Notes: a model not told the origin generated them from the letters alone. A stretch of 64,000 nucleotides of DNA from WHSW01 sp963769945 (GCA_963769945.1 CAVYOA010000014.1:310001-374000); one strand, 5' to 3'. Shown: positions 54,475-63,228, numbered from the stretch's first letter. Made by a program: numbers and translations.

Positions 54475-55530
54475 TCAGCGACTCAGGTCCAGATCCGCCT
54501 CGAGCGACTCGGCGAAGCCGGCGACGAGCTCGATCACCTGCTCGAGGTCCTCGAGGTCGACCATCTCGACCGGTGAGTGCATGTAGCGAAGCGGGACGCT
54601 GACGAGGCCCGTCGGGATGCCCGAGCGCGAGATCTGAATCGCATCCGCGTCGGTGCCCGTGCGCCGCCCCGAGCCCTCGACGGTGTACTCGATTCCGAGG
54701 CGCTCGGCGGTCGCACAGAGCATCTCGAAGACCTGTGGGGAGAGCGTCGAGCCGCGACCGATGCAGGGTCCGCTGCCAAGTCCGTGGCTGCCGAGCTCCT
54801 TCTCGCTCATTCCTGGCGCGTCGGTGGCATGACAGACATCGATCGCGATTGCGACGTCGGGCCGGGCAGCGAAGGCGCTGGTGCCGGCACCGTTGAGACC
54901 GATCTCCTCCTGGACCGAAGCGATCGCGGCCATGCGGCCGTTGAGCTTGCCGCGCTCGTGGACGCGGCGCAGTGACTCCAGGGCGACGTATGCGCCGAGG
55001 CGGTTGTCCATCGAGCGCGAGACCAGACGCGAGCCGTCGAGCTCCTGCGGCTCGGCCGCGATCACCACCGGATCGCCGATGCGCACGAGCTCGAGCGCAC
55101 GGTCGCGATCGCCGGCACCGATGTCGATATGGAGGTTCTTCAGCTCGACGGCCTTCTTGCGCGCCTCGGAGTCGAGTACGTGGATCGCTTTGCGGCCGGC
55201 GACGCCAAGCACCGGCCCTTCATTGGTCTGCACCTCGACTCGCTGACCGACGAGGATCTGAGCGTCCCAGCCACCGATCGCGCCGAAGTAGACAAACCCC
55301 TTCTCGTCGACGTGCGTGATCACGAGCCCGATCTCGTCGATGTGACCGACAACGGCGACCAGCGGCGAGGCGTCGGCTTCGCCGATGGTGGCGATCGTGG
55401 AGCCGATGCCATCGAAGGCAAGCTCGGCGAAGGACGCGGCCTCGCGCCAGACGGCGGCCGCGGGCGCCTCGTAACCGGAGGGGCCGGGCGTCGAGAGCAG
55501 GCGTTCGAGGGTCTCGGGGGTATCGCTCAT
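54475..55530 (-). CDS. M42-family aminopeptidase/endoglucanase-like protein
   Basis: 351 residues. Dinuclear zinc site: VAVVGHIDEIGLVITHV (His), SRSMDNRLGAYVALESL (Asp), the catalytic pair in VQEEIGLNGAGTSAF, IAIDVCHATDAPG (Asp), and the last His in LRYMHSPVEMVDLEDL. The family comprises tetrahedral (TET-like) cytoplasmic aminopeptidases. ATG 55530 overlaps the stop of the upstream metallopeptidase gene by four bases. Confidence 0.93.
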   Translation of the reverse strand: MSDTPETLERLLSTPGPSGYEAPAAAVWREAASFAELAFDGIGSTIATIGEADASPLVAVVGHIDEIGLVITHVDEKGFVYFGAIGGWDAQILVGQRVEVQTNEGPVLGVAGRKAIHVLDSEARKKAVELKNLHIDIGAGDRDRALELVRIGDPVVIAAEPQELDGSRLVSRSMDNRLGAYVALESLRRVHERGKLNGRMAAIASVQEEIGLNGAGTSAFAARPDVAIAIDVCHATDAPGMSEKELGSHGLGSGPCIGRGSTLSPQVFEMLCATAERLGIEYTVEGSGRRTGTDADAIQISRSGIPTGLVSVPLRYMHSPVEMVDLEDLEQVIELVAGFAESLEADLDLSR

Positions 55531-56628
55531 CGCGCCACCCTAGTCACCGCTTGAGCAGCGCGAGTCAGTTGCGTCGGCGTTTCCTCCACCAGCCCATGGA
55601 TGAAGCCGAGCTTCTCGATCACGGCCTCCGGGAGCACGAACGGGTAGAGATCGGTGCGGCCCATGCTGCGATTGAGCGCGTTCATCGCATAGGTCAGCGG
55701 CAACCAATCGGCAAGTAGAGAGGCGAACTCACGCTCGTCGATGGTCGTCTGCGGGGTGAACGCGTCGTGTGGGCACACCCGGGGTAGTCGGGTCGGGCCC
55801 ATCCACCTTGACGCGATAGGCGGCGGCCGTCTGCAGCGTGTCGCGGATGTGCAGGTAGTGGGCGAAGGTCTCGGCCCAGTCCTCGGAGGGATGCATCGTC
55901 GCGTAGGCGCTGACATGGCGCTGGGGCCATTCGGGCGGCGGTCCTTGCGCATAGTGGCGATCGATCGAGGCCTGATAGTCGGCACGCTCGTCGCCGAACA
56001 GCTCGCGGCTAGTGGCGCGCTTGGCGTCGTCGTCGACCAGGAGCGGCCAGTAGTAGTGGCCGACCTCGTGGCGTAGGTGCCCGAGGACGGTGCGGTAGGG
56101 CTCGGCGAGCTGCTGGCGTCGCGCGACGCGGCGTGCGTCGTCGACCTCAGCCAGGTCGAGGGTGATGACGCCGTCCTCGTGGCCCGTGGTGACAGGCTCA
56201 TGTGCGCTCGAGAGCAGATCGAAGGCAAGCGCGTCGGTGTCGCCGCTCGCATCAGCGGTGATCGGCAGGCCGAGCTCGCCGAGCTCGAACAGCAGCCGGC
56301 GCTTGGCGGCTTCGGCAATCTGCAGTTCAGCGATACCAGCGGCGTCATCGTCTCCGGGCCGGGTTCGAGTCAATGCACAGGAAGCGCACAGCGCGCCCTG
56401 TCTGTCGACGAGCCAGTTGCAGGCGGCGAGGCCCGCGTTGACGCAGCGATAAAGCGTGGCGGCCGCAGTCTCTGGATCCAGCGGCTCGAAGCCGGCTGAC
56501 GACGAAGGCTTCATCGTCAGCAGGTCACGCTGAGGCCACGCGAAGCCGAGCTCGGCACCGCAGTTGAGGCAGGCGCTGTTCTCGAAGAAAACGAGCTGGC
56601 CGCAGTTGTGACAGGTGAAGGCGCGCAC
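55527..56628 (-). CDS. Zinc-ribbon putative metallopeptidase, one frameshift
   Basis: About 366 residues when joined. The N-terminal zinc ribbon has FTCHNCGQLVFFENSACLNC and a second Cys cluster (LCASCALTRTRPGDD). The peptidase motif is LGHLRHEVGHYYWPLLV (H-E-x-G-H), with DERADYQASIDRHYAQGPPP and HPSEDWAETFAHYLHIRDTL after it, as in the putative zinc-binding metallopeptidase family (PF15887-like; assigned from memory). The frame breaks at CCC 55778-55780; one base less links GPDPTTP to HDAFTPQTTIDEREFASLLA. Function unknown. Confidence 0.85.
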
Positions 56629-56654
56629 GCGGCCGAATTTACTGATCCTCCCGA

Positions 56655-57095
56655 TCAGCGCTCGTCTGCAAGCTGGCCCAGTGCGGCTCGAAGCTGGGCG
56701 AAGCGGCGGCTTCCCAGCCGAGCCTCGTAGGCACGCTCGAGTTGGGCAATCACCCCCTGCGTGGCGCGAAAGGTTGCCTGGCCGCTTTCGGTGTAGACGA
56801 CGAGCTTGGCCCGGCGGTCGCTGGGATCGTCGCGGCGTTCGACGACGCCGGCGGCCTCGAGCTCATCGACCGTTTGCGTCAGCGCTTGCCGGGTGAGCCC
56901 GGCGCGCTGGGCCAGCACCGTCGCCCGTGTCCCCCGCTCGTCGAGATGACGCAGGATCGCGCTGTAGCGCGGCCGCACCGCCTCGAGCCCGGCGCGTTTG
57001 AGACCGGCGGCCAGCTCGGCCTCATACGCGGTGAGCGCTTCGCGCAGCAGTCTGCCCAGTCGCAAGTCCGTCCCTTTGGCGGCCGAGTCCGTCAA
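56655..57095 (-). CDS. MarR-family transcriptional regulator
   Basis: 146 residues, winged helix. Recognition helix region: TVLAQRAGLTRQALTQTVDE, wing: LEAAGVVERRDDPSDRRAKL with the conserved D-x-R-x-K/R. The flanking helices (LREALTAYEAELAAGLKRAG and the C-terminal LERAYEARLGSRRFAQLRAA) form the dimer. Likely a repressor of nearby genes or itself; no operator was identified. Confidence 0.9.
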   Translation of the reverse strand: MTDSAAKGTDLRLGRLLREALTAYEAELAAGLKRAGLEAVRPRYSAILRHLDERGTRATVLAQRAGLTRQALTQTVDELEAAGVVERRDDPSDRRAKLVVYTESGQATFRATQGVIAQLERAYEARLGSRRFAQLRAALGQLADER

Positions 57096-57154
57096 GCTCC
57101 TTGACAGTCTAGCCGGCTTCGCAACGTTGTTCCGCGAACGTGCCGCGCCCTGCT

Positions 57155-57802
57155 TCAGGAAAGCGTGGAGAGGGCCTCTTCGATCGATTTCTCACCGGCG
57201 ACGAGCACGAACTTCTTGCCGATCGTGTCCGGCGAATGCAGGGCAGCGTTGACGACAGCGGCGACGTCGTCGCGGCTTATCTCGCCGCCTTCTATGTCCG
57301 TGCCGACCTCGACTCCGCCGCTTCCCGGGTCGTCGGTGAGGCGGCCCGGGCGGATGATCGTGTAGTCGAGGCCGCTCGACGCCAGCTCCGCATCGGCGCG
57401 GCCCTTGGCTCGCAGATAGGCGCTGAAGTCGTCATCGCCGACCGCCTCGGCATCGGCGCCGATCGAGCTGACGATCACGTAGCGGCATACCCCGGCCCGT
57501 TGCGCCGCCTTGATCAGCTTCGCCGCCCCGCCGTAGTCCATGGTCTGCTTGCGCTCGGCGCCGCTGCCGGCCCCGGCGCCTGCGGCGAAGACGACGGCGT
57601 CGACGCCATCGATCGCGGTGGCGACCTCGTCGACCTCGGCGCTTTCGAGGTCGCATGTGCGCGGCTCGGCGCCGAGCGCTTCGATGTCGGAGGCGTGGGC
57701 GGGATTGCGATCGATCGAGCAAACCTCGTCGCCGGCTTCCACCAGCTGTGAGATCAGCCGCTGTCCGATGTTTCCATGGCCGCCGGCAATAGCGATCTTC
57801 AT
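57155..57802 (-). CDS. NAD(P)H-binding atypical short-chain dehydrogenase
   Basis: 215 residues from ATG 57802, selected because GGAGGAGAAGG precedes it. Nucleotide motif KIAIAGGHGNIGQRLISQL, then VVFAAGAGAGSGAERKQTMD, RYVIVSSIGADAEAVGDDDF, and LDYTIIRPGRLTDDPGSGG. This is the NmrA/YwnB-like atypical SDR group, lacking a Tyr-x3-Lys pair; members reduce or sense NAD(P). It lies upstream of the MarR gene on the same strand with 59 nt between. Confidence 0.9.
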   Translation of the reverse strand: MKIAIAGGHGNIGQRLISQLVEAGDEVCSIDRNPAHASDIEALGAEPRTCDLESAEVDEVATAIDGVDAVVFAAGAGAGSGAERKQTMDYGGAAKLIKAAQRAGVCRYVIVSSIGADAEAVGDDDFSAYLRAKGRADAELASSGLDYTIIRPGRLTDDPGSGGVEVGTDIEGGEISRDDVAAVVNAALHSPDTIGKKFVLVAGEKSIEEALSTLS

Positions 57803-58002
57803 CCTTCTCCTCCTCAGGTCTCGGCTACGACTTCGATGATGGCGTGTTCGCGCGCCGCGCCAATCCTGTCGCACCGGGTGCCGATCGGCAGCACAGGGCG
57901 GATTCTCGCCGCCCTTGGTGAGCCATCTAGCCCCTGGCGGCGCATGGTGCCGTCCGTGCCTAGGTGAGCGATTCGTGACGGTGGCAAGCTACCCTCGCGC
58001 CC

Positions 58003-58563
58003 GTGATTTCGACGAATCAGTTCAAGAACGGCACCCATATCGAGGTCGACGGCACGATCTACCGGATCATGGACTTCCAGCACGTCAAGCCCGGCAAGGG
58101 CAGCGCCTTCGTTCGGACCAAGCTCAAGCGTGTCGGCGACGGCAACGTGGTCGACAAGACCTTTCGCGCCGGCGAGAAGTTCCGCCCGGTCCGCACCGAG
58201 ACGAAGAAGATGCAGTACCTCTACGACTCCGGCGACGCGTCGGTGTTCATGGACACGCATTCCTACGAGCAGACCGAGCTCGCCAAGGACGGCATCGCCG
58301 ATGAGATGCGGTGGGTGCTGCCGAACGAGACCGTCGACCTGCTGCTCGTCGACGAGCGCCCGACGGGCGTCCAAGTCGACAGCGCGGTCGAGCTTGCGGT
58401 TACCCAGACCGACCCGGGGCTCAAAGGCGACACCGCCTCTGGCGGCGGCTCGAAGCCGGCGACGCTCGAGACCGGCGTCGTCGTCCAGGTCCCGCTGTTC
58501 GTCAACGAGGGCGACCGCGTCCGCGTCGACACCCGCAGCGGCGAGTACGTCTCGCGCGCGTAG
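58003..58563 (+). CDS. efp: Elongation factor P
   Basis: 186 residues, three beta-barrel domains. KOW-like start ISTNQFKNGTHIEVDGTIYR; the loop that meets the peptidyl-tRNA is HVKPGKGSAFVRTKLKRVG, with Lys at the tip (PGKG); then MQYLYDSGDASVFMDTHSYE and the C-terminal DTASGGGSKPATLETGVVVQ and VPLFVNEGDRVRVDTRSGEY. It relieves ribosome stalling at polyproline. Which modification the Lys receives cannot be seen. GTG 58003. Confidence 0.97.
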   Translation: MISTNQFKNGTHIEVDGTIYRIMDFQHVKPGKGSAFVRTKLKRVGDGNVVDKTFRAGEKFRPVRTETKKMQYLYDSGDASVFMDTHSYEQTELAKDGIADEMRWVLPNETVDLLLVDERPTGVQVDSAVELAVTQTDPGLKGDTASGGGSKPATLETGVVVQVPLFVNEGDRVRVDTRSGEYVSRA

Positions 58564-58642
58564 GCCGCGCAACCTTCGCCACATTTGCGCGTAGACCCGG
58601 GCGCCGCGAGGTGCGAGCGTCAACGCGATGGGCAGTGAGGGG

Positions 58643-58681
58643 CGAGTTTCTTCTCGAGGGCGCAAGAAAGTCGACGCTCGC
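58643..58681. repeat. Direct repeat copy 1 with internal palindrome
   Basis: 39 nt beginning CGAGTTTCTTCTC and ending GTCGACGCTCGC. Inside, TTTCTT and AAGAAA form an inverted repeat with an 11-nt spacer. A wider inverted repeat pairs GCGAGCGTCAAC (58613-58624) with GTCGACGCTCGC (58670-58681), one mismatch. The second copy lies 950 nt downstream in the same orientation. Together they flank the nuclease pseudogene. Confidence 0.85.
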
Positions 58682-58694
58682 GTGCGATCTGGAG

Positions 58695-59635
58695 GTGGCG
58701 GAGCTGGCGGCCGAGGAGCTGGGGTGTGTTTCGCACCGCGGAGTTGCTCGCGTGCGGTCTCACCCACCCCGCGATCGCCCGGCGACGGCGTCGCGGCGGC
58801 CTGCACCGCTCCATCGGGGCGTCTGGGCGGTCGGGCATGCCAACCCGTCGGTCGAAGGCCGGTCTACTGGCGGCCGTCAAGGCATGCGGTCCTGGGGCCC
58901 TGCTGAGCACCTCGGCGGCGATCGAGCTGTGGGGGTTTCTGCGACTTCGAGGAGCAGCGACCGCCGATGTCACGATCCTCGGGGCGAGCTGCACGGACGT
59001 ATACCGGGCATCCGCGTCCACCGGACGTCGGTCCTCGAGCCGCGCGACCGGACGAGATGTCGCGGCGGTTCCGGTTACTGCCCCCGCTAGCACGCTGCTT
59101 GGATTTCGCGGGCGGTCGCAAGCGCGGAGGCGCTTCGGGTCGCGGTGAGAACGGCCCAGGGCAAACGACGGGTCGCGATCCCGCAGCTCGTCGAGGTTCT
59201 CGATCGGCTTGGACCGCGCCGGGGAAGCGCCAAGCTCCGAGCGGTGATCGCCGACAGGCCCAGCTCCGATCCGAAGCGTGCTCGAGGACGTAGTCCTCGA
59301 GCTGCTGTCGGCCGCAGGCTTCATGCATCCGGATGTCAACCGGCCGCTGATCCTCGGCGGCCGACGCCTGAAACCTGACTTCCGCTGGCCCGACCAACGC
59401 CTGATCGTCGAGGCCGATTCGGCGGCTTGGCACGACAGCAAGCTCGCGAGAGAGGCAGACGCCGAGCGTCAGGCCTGGCTCGAGCGCTACGGTGAGCGCG
59501 TCATCCGCGTCTCCTGGCGCCAGGCGATCGCGCCAGCGCGAGCAAACGATCGCGCGACTGGCCGCCGCAGGCGCTCCTATGCTGGCGAACGTCGAGTTTC
59601 TTCTCCCAGGCGCAAGAAACGTCGACGCTCGCTGA
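58695..59635 (+). pseudogene. Decayed AbiEi-like wHTH plus DUF559 (Vsr-fold) nuclease gene
   Basis: Pieces of one protein of about 310 residues lie in order but in alternating frames: VAELAAEELG, FRTAELLACGLTHPAIARRR, LHRGVWAVGHANPS, LLAAVKACGPGALLSTSAA, PGIRVHRTSVLEPRD, VPVTAPASTLLGF, LGPRRGSAKLRAVIADRPSS, then VLEDVVLELLSAAGFMHPDV and the nuclease-like PDFRWPDQRLIVEADSAAWH with RYGERVIRVSWRQ. The order is that of proteins with an AbiEi antitoxin-type N-domain and a C-terminal DUF559 domain. At least eight shifts, gains and losses, disrupt it, and few fall in homopolymers. The last frame ends at TGA 59633-59635, through repeat copy 2. Its start may be GTG 58695 or 58635. Confidence 0.7.
59593..59632. 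repeat. Direct repeat copy 2 with internal palindrome
   Basis: 40 nt matching copy 1 at all but about four positions, with one extra base before GTCGACGCTCGC. Here the palindrome is longer: GTCGAGTTTCTT against AAGAAACGTCGAC. In the frame that ends the nuclease gene it encodes EFLLPGARNVDAR; copy 1 in frame reads EFLLEGARKSTLA. Confidence 0.85.
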
Positions 59636-59671
59636 ATACCGCGCAGGAAACACACCGCGTAGGCTTGGCCC

Positions 59672-60055
59672 ATGCGACGCTCTGATCAACGCCGCGACGC
59701 GGTTTTCGCGCTGTACCAGCGTGATGTCACCGGACGCACGCTCGAGGCGTTACTGGTCGATGCGAAGCCGTTCACGAAGGAGCTTGCCGAAGGGGCTGAC
59801 GGGCAGATCGATCTGCTCGACGCCGAGATCGCGAAGCTCTCGCGCGGCTGGGAGCTCGATCGCATCGCCGCCCTCGAGCGTTCGATCATGCGGGTGGCCC
59901 TGTACGAGATGCACCATCGCGACGACATTCCGGTCGAGATTGCGATCGACGAAGCTGTCAATCTGAGCAAGGAGTTCTGCGGCGTCGATGCGCCGAACTT
60001 CGTCAACGGCATCCTTGGATCCGCCGCTCGCGATCTGGAAAGCGCGCCCTCGTGA
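59672..60055 (+). CDS. nusB: Transcription antitermination factor NusB
   Basis: 127 residues, all-helical. Landmarks: RRSDQRRDAVFALYQRDVTG, LDRIAALERSIMRVALYEMH, HRDDIPVEIAIDEAVNLSKE and GVDAPNFVNGILGSAARDL. It binds boxA RNA with NusE for rRNA antitermination. efp and nusB normally sit side by side in actinobacteria; here 1.1 kb with the repeat-flanked pseudogene separates them. Confidence 0.95.
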   Translation: MRRSDQRRDAVFALYQRDVTGRTLEALLVDAKPFTKELAEGADGQIDLLDAEIAKLSRGWELDRIAALERSIMRVALYEMHHRDDIPVEIAIDEAVNLSKEFCGVDAPNFVNGILGSAARDLESAPS

Positions 60056-60234
60056 GCGGCGACGATCTTGATGCGCTGGCAGCGAGGCTGCGCGAGCTCG
60101 CCAGCCGCCTGCGCGAGCCGGGGCTCGGCGACGAGGACGCGGCTGCGCTAGCGCGGGAGGCAGCGGAGCTCGTCAGCGAGGCCGGCAACGCGGTCGATCG
60201 CGCGATCCGCGAGGCCGACGCTCCCGAGGGCTAA
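60052..60234 (+). CDS. xseB: Exodeoxyribonuclease VII small subunit-like protein
   Basis: 60 residues from GTG 60052, overlapping the nusB stop (GTGA). It is one long helical hairpin: LDALAARLRELASRLREPGL, then ALAREAAELVSEAGNAVDRA. Length, helix pattern and place before the prenyl synthase gene fit XseB, but sequence identity is weak and xseA is not in the window. Could be an unrelated small helical protein. Confidence 0.45.
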   Translation: MSGDDLDALAARLRELASRLREPGLGDEDAAALAREAAELVSEAGNAVDRAIREADAPEG

Positions 60235-60243
60235 GCAATCGCG

Positions 60244-61134
60244 ATGGCCGGCTATCCCGACGACCTGCGCGGGTTGGTCGAGGACTACCTCGAAGGGCTT
60301 AGCTTCGCCCAGCTCGACAAGACCGCCGGGCTCGAGCAGGCGATGCGTTACTCGCTGCTCGCAGGCGGCAAGCGAATTCGCCCGGTCCTCTGCCTGGCTG
60401 CCGCGCGCTCGCTCGGCGAGAACCCGAGCTCGGTGTTGCCCGCCGCTGCCTCGATCGAGCTCATCCACACCTACTCGTTGATCCACGACGACCTCCCGGC
60501 GATGGACGACGACGACCTGCGCCGAGGCCGGCCCACCTCGCACAAGGCCTACGGCGAGGATGTCGCGATCCTCGCCGGCGACGGGCTCTTCGCTGAGGCG
60601 ATCCGTCACTTCGCCGAGCGCCAGCAGGCCGAGCCCGCCCGAGTGCTCGCGGCGCTCACCGAGCTTTGTCGCGCGACGGGCGTCCAGGGCATGGTCGGTG
60701 GGCAGTACCTGGACGTCACCACCGAGACCGGCGACGACGGAGAGGAGACGGCGGGCCTGACCTTCCTGCGCGAGCTTCACGGTCTCAAGACCGGGCGGCT
60801 GATTTGTGCGAGCGTGATCGTGCCGTTGATCCTGAACGGGATCGCTGCGCAGGAGACCAGCCGTTACCGACTCTTTGCCGACGAGCTCGGCGTGCTGTTT
60901 CAGATCATCGACGACATCCTCGACGTCACCGGTTCCGACAGCCAGCTCGGCAAGCCCCAAGGCTCCGACGAGCGTCACGGCAAGCGGACCTACGTCAGCC
61001 TCTTCGGGCTTGATCGTGCTCGAACGCTGGCGGCGGAATCGCACGTCAACGCCACCGCCGCCTTGGCGCGAATCGACCGCGACACCGCCGATCTCGAGCT
61101 GCTCGCGGATTTCATCCACACCCGCGACGCCTGA
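60244..61134 (+). CDS. ispA: Polyprenyl synthetase (farnesyl/geranylgeranyl diphosphate synthase)
   Basis: 296 residues. LLAGGKRIRPVLCLAAARSL, first Asp-rich motif LIHDDLPAMDDDDLRRGRPT, and second motif FQIIDDILDVTGSDSQLGKP, with KTGRLICASVIVP between. The two residues Pro-Ala inside the first motif and the 296-residue length fit bacterial farnesyl/geranylgeranyl type enzymes; chain length cannot be fixed from sequence. Encoded just before dxs, which feeds the same pathway. Confidence 0.93.
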   Translation: MAGYPDDLRGLVEDYLEGLSFAQLDKTAGLEQAMRYSLLAGGKRIRPVLCLAAARSLGENPSSVLPAAASIELIHTYSLIHDDLPAMDDDDLRRGRPTSHKAYGEDVAILAGDGLFAEAIRHFAERQQAEPARVLAALTELCRATGVQGMVGGQYLDVTTETGDDGEETAGLTFLRELHGLKTGRLICASVIVPLILNGIAAQETSRYRLFADELGVLFQIIDDILDVTGSDSQLGKPQGSDERHGKRTYVSLFGLDRARTLAAESHVNATAALARIDRDTADLELLADFIHTRDA

Positions 61135-61200
61135 GCGGCGGTCAGGTCAAGCCGCGGCCCGCAGCCCGTGGACAGGGGCTGCGAGAATCCCTTGCAGCAA

Positions 61201-63228
61201 ATGACTGACCCCGTCGACAACAACGGCCACGGCGTCGCGTGCCTGCTCGACTCCATCGGGAGTCCGAGCGATCTCAGCGGTCGCTCCGATGATGAGCTCG
61301 CTCAGATCTCCCAGGAGGTGCGCGAGCTGATCATCGACACGATCGGCGAGATCGGCGGCCACTTCGGCGCCAACCTCGGCACCTGCGAGCTGACCACGGT
61401 CCTGCATAGCCTGCTCGATTCTCCCCGGGACAAGATCCTTTGGGACGTCGGTCACCAGGCCTACCCGCACAAAGTGCTCACCGGCCGCGCCGATCGCCTC
61501 GCGACGATCCGCCAGTACGACGGCCTCGCCCCGTTTTGCTCGGTGTTCGAGTCCGAGCACGACATCATGGGCGCCGGGCACGCCTCGACCTCGATCGGAT
61601 ACGCCGTCGGGCTCAAGGAAGCGATGCGTCACGGCGTCGGCGAAGACGGGCGCGTCGTGGCGGTGATCGGTGACGGCGCACTCACCGGCGGCGTCGCCTT
61701 CGAGGCCCTGCACAACGCAGGTGGCCTGCAGACGCCGATCGTCATCGTCCTCAACGACAACGGCATGTCGATCTCGCCCAACGTCGGCGCGATCGCGCGG
61801 TCGTTTCAGCGCCTGCGCGCGAACCCCCGCCTCTACCACGCGCGCGAAGACGTCGAGGCGCGGCTGACGAAGCTTCCGCTTGGCCTCGGCGATCGCATCG
61901 GGCGCATCGGGCCGGAGATCAAGACGGCGATCAAGGCCCACGCCGCCCCCGGCCTCTTCTTCGAGGAGCTCGACCTGGCCTACATGGGGCCGATCGACGG
62001 CCATGACGTGACCGCCCTGCGGACGACGCTCGAGCACGCGTTTGCCGCCGACCGTCCCGTCGTCGTCCACATCCACACCGTTAAGGGCAAGGGCTTCGAG
62101 GCCGCCGAGGACGGTGGGCTCGAGGGCATGGAGAAATGGCATGCCGCAAAGCCGGGATCGATCGTCGAACGCCGGCCCGCGCCGAGCAAGCCGGCCGCGA
62201 AGGTGGCCGTGGCGCGTTCGGAGATGGTTGAGGGCTCGCGACCCGAGGAGGCCTCGAAGCCGCCGCCCGCCTATACCGCGGTCTTTGGCGACGCGCTCGT
62301 CGTCGAGGCCAAGCGTGACAAGCGGGTGATCGGGATCACGGCGGCGATGGCCGGTGGCACGGGCCTGACCGCGCTCGAGCGCGAATGTCCCGAGCAGTAC
62401 TACGACGTCGGCATTGCCGAGCAGGACGCCGTCCTCTTTGCCTCAGGACTCGCGATTCAAGGCGCGAAGCCCGTTTGTGCGATCTACTCGACGTTCCTTC
62501 AGCGTGCCTACGATCAGCTCGTTCACGATGTCTGCCTGCAGAAGCTCAACGTCGTCTTCGCCATGGATCGCGCCGGGCTCGTTGGCGACGACGGACCGAC
62601 CCACCACGGCGCCTTCGACATCTCCTACTTTCGCTCGCTTCCCAACGTCGTCGTCATGGCGCCCCGCGACGAAGCGATGCTCTGTCACATGCTGCGCACC
62701 GCGCTGGCCTACGACGATGGGCCGATCGCCTTTCGGTATCCGCGGGGCACGGGCGAAGGCGTGCCGTTGCCCGATCGCGCCCGCGAGATCCCGATCGGCA
62801 CCGGCGAGGTACTCAAGCAAGGACAGCGTGTGGCGCTTCTCGGCTACGGCTACGGCGTCCAGGTGGCGCTGGACGCGGCGGCCCTGCTCGAGGAGCACGA
62901 CCTCGCGGTCACCGTCGCCGATGCCCGCTTTGCGAAGCCGCTCGACGAAGCGCTTTGCGAGCGCCTGGCGGCCGAGCACGAGCTTGTCGTCACCGTCGAG
63001 GAGAACGTGCTTGCGGGAGGCTTTGGCTCCGCCGTGCTCGAATATCTCGAGGACGCCTTCGCAGAGGCCGGCGAGGAGCGAGCGCGGGTCATGCGCCTTG
63101 GCCTGCCAGACCGCTACGTCACGCACGGCAAGCCCGCGCTCTTGCGCGAGGAGGTCGGTCTCACCGGCCCTGCCGTCGCCGAGCGGGTGGCCGCGGCGCT
63201 CGAAGCTCGCGCCCACGTCACCAGCTAG
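61201..63228 (+). CDS. dxs: 1-deoxy-D-xylulose-5-phosphate synthase
   Basis: 675 residues from ATG 61201. Thiamine-diphosphate enzyme of the MEP pathway, joining pyruvate and glyceraldehyde 3-phosphate. Landmarks: GGHFGANLGTCELTTVLH, WDVGHQAYPHKVLTGR, TPP motif VVAVIGDGALTGGVAFEALH with NDNGMSISPNVGAIAR, AYMGPIDGHDVTAL, HIHTVKGKGFEAAED, the catalytic Glu in YDVGIAEQDAVLFASGLA, and DRAGLVGDDGPTHHGAFD. An upstream in-frame start at 61168 lacks conserved sequence. Confidence 0.97.
   Translation: MTDPVDNNGHGVACLLDSIGSPSDLSGRSDDELAQISQEVRELIIDTIGEIGGHFGANLGTCELTTVLHSLLDSPRDKILWDVGHQAYPHKVLTGRADRLATIRQYDGLAPFCSVFESEHDIMGAGHASTSIGYAVGLKEAMRHGVGEDGRVVAVIGDGALTGGVAFEALHNAGGLQTPIVIVLNDNGMSISPNVGAIARSFQRLRANPRLYHAREDVEARLTKLPLGLGDRIGRIGPEIKTAIKAHAAPGLFFEELDLAYMGPIDGHDVTALRTTLEHAFAADRPVVVHIHTVKGKGFEAAEDGGLEGMEKWHAAKPGSIVERRPAPSKPAAKVAVARSEMVEGSRPEEASKPPPAYTAVFGDALVVEAKRDKRVIGITAAMAGGTGLTALERECPEQYYDVGIAEQDAVLFASGLAIQGAKPVCAIYSTFLQRAYDQLVHDVCLQKLNVVFAMDRAGLVGDDGPTHHGAFDISYFRSLPNVVVMAPRDEAMLCHMLRTALAYDDGPIAFRYPRGTGEGVPLPDRAREIPIGTGEVLKQGQRVALLGYGYGVQVALDAAALLEEHDLAVTVADARFAKPLDEALCERLAAEHELVVTVEENVLAGGFGSAVLEYLEDAFAEAGEERARVMRLGLPDRYVTHGKPALLREEVGLTGPAVAERVAAALEARAHVTS

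Noticed and set aside
57814..57945. A 43-residue minus-strand frame just upstream of the NAD(P)-binding gene
   Set aside because: It has an ATG and a plausible position but no SD, no recognisable sequence and no supporting conservation; it could equally be chance.
58311..59090. A long plus-strand frame crossing the end of efp into the nuclease pseudogene
   Set aside because: Its first part is out of phase with efp; only scattered pieces match the AbiEi/DUF559 protein, and these are covered by the pseudogene entry.
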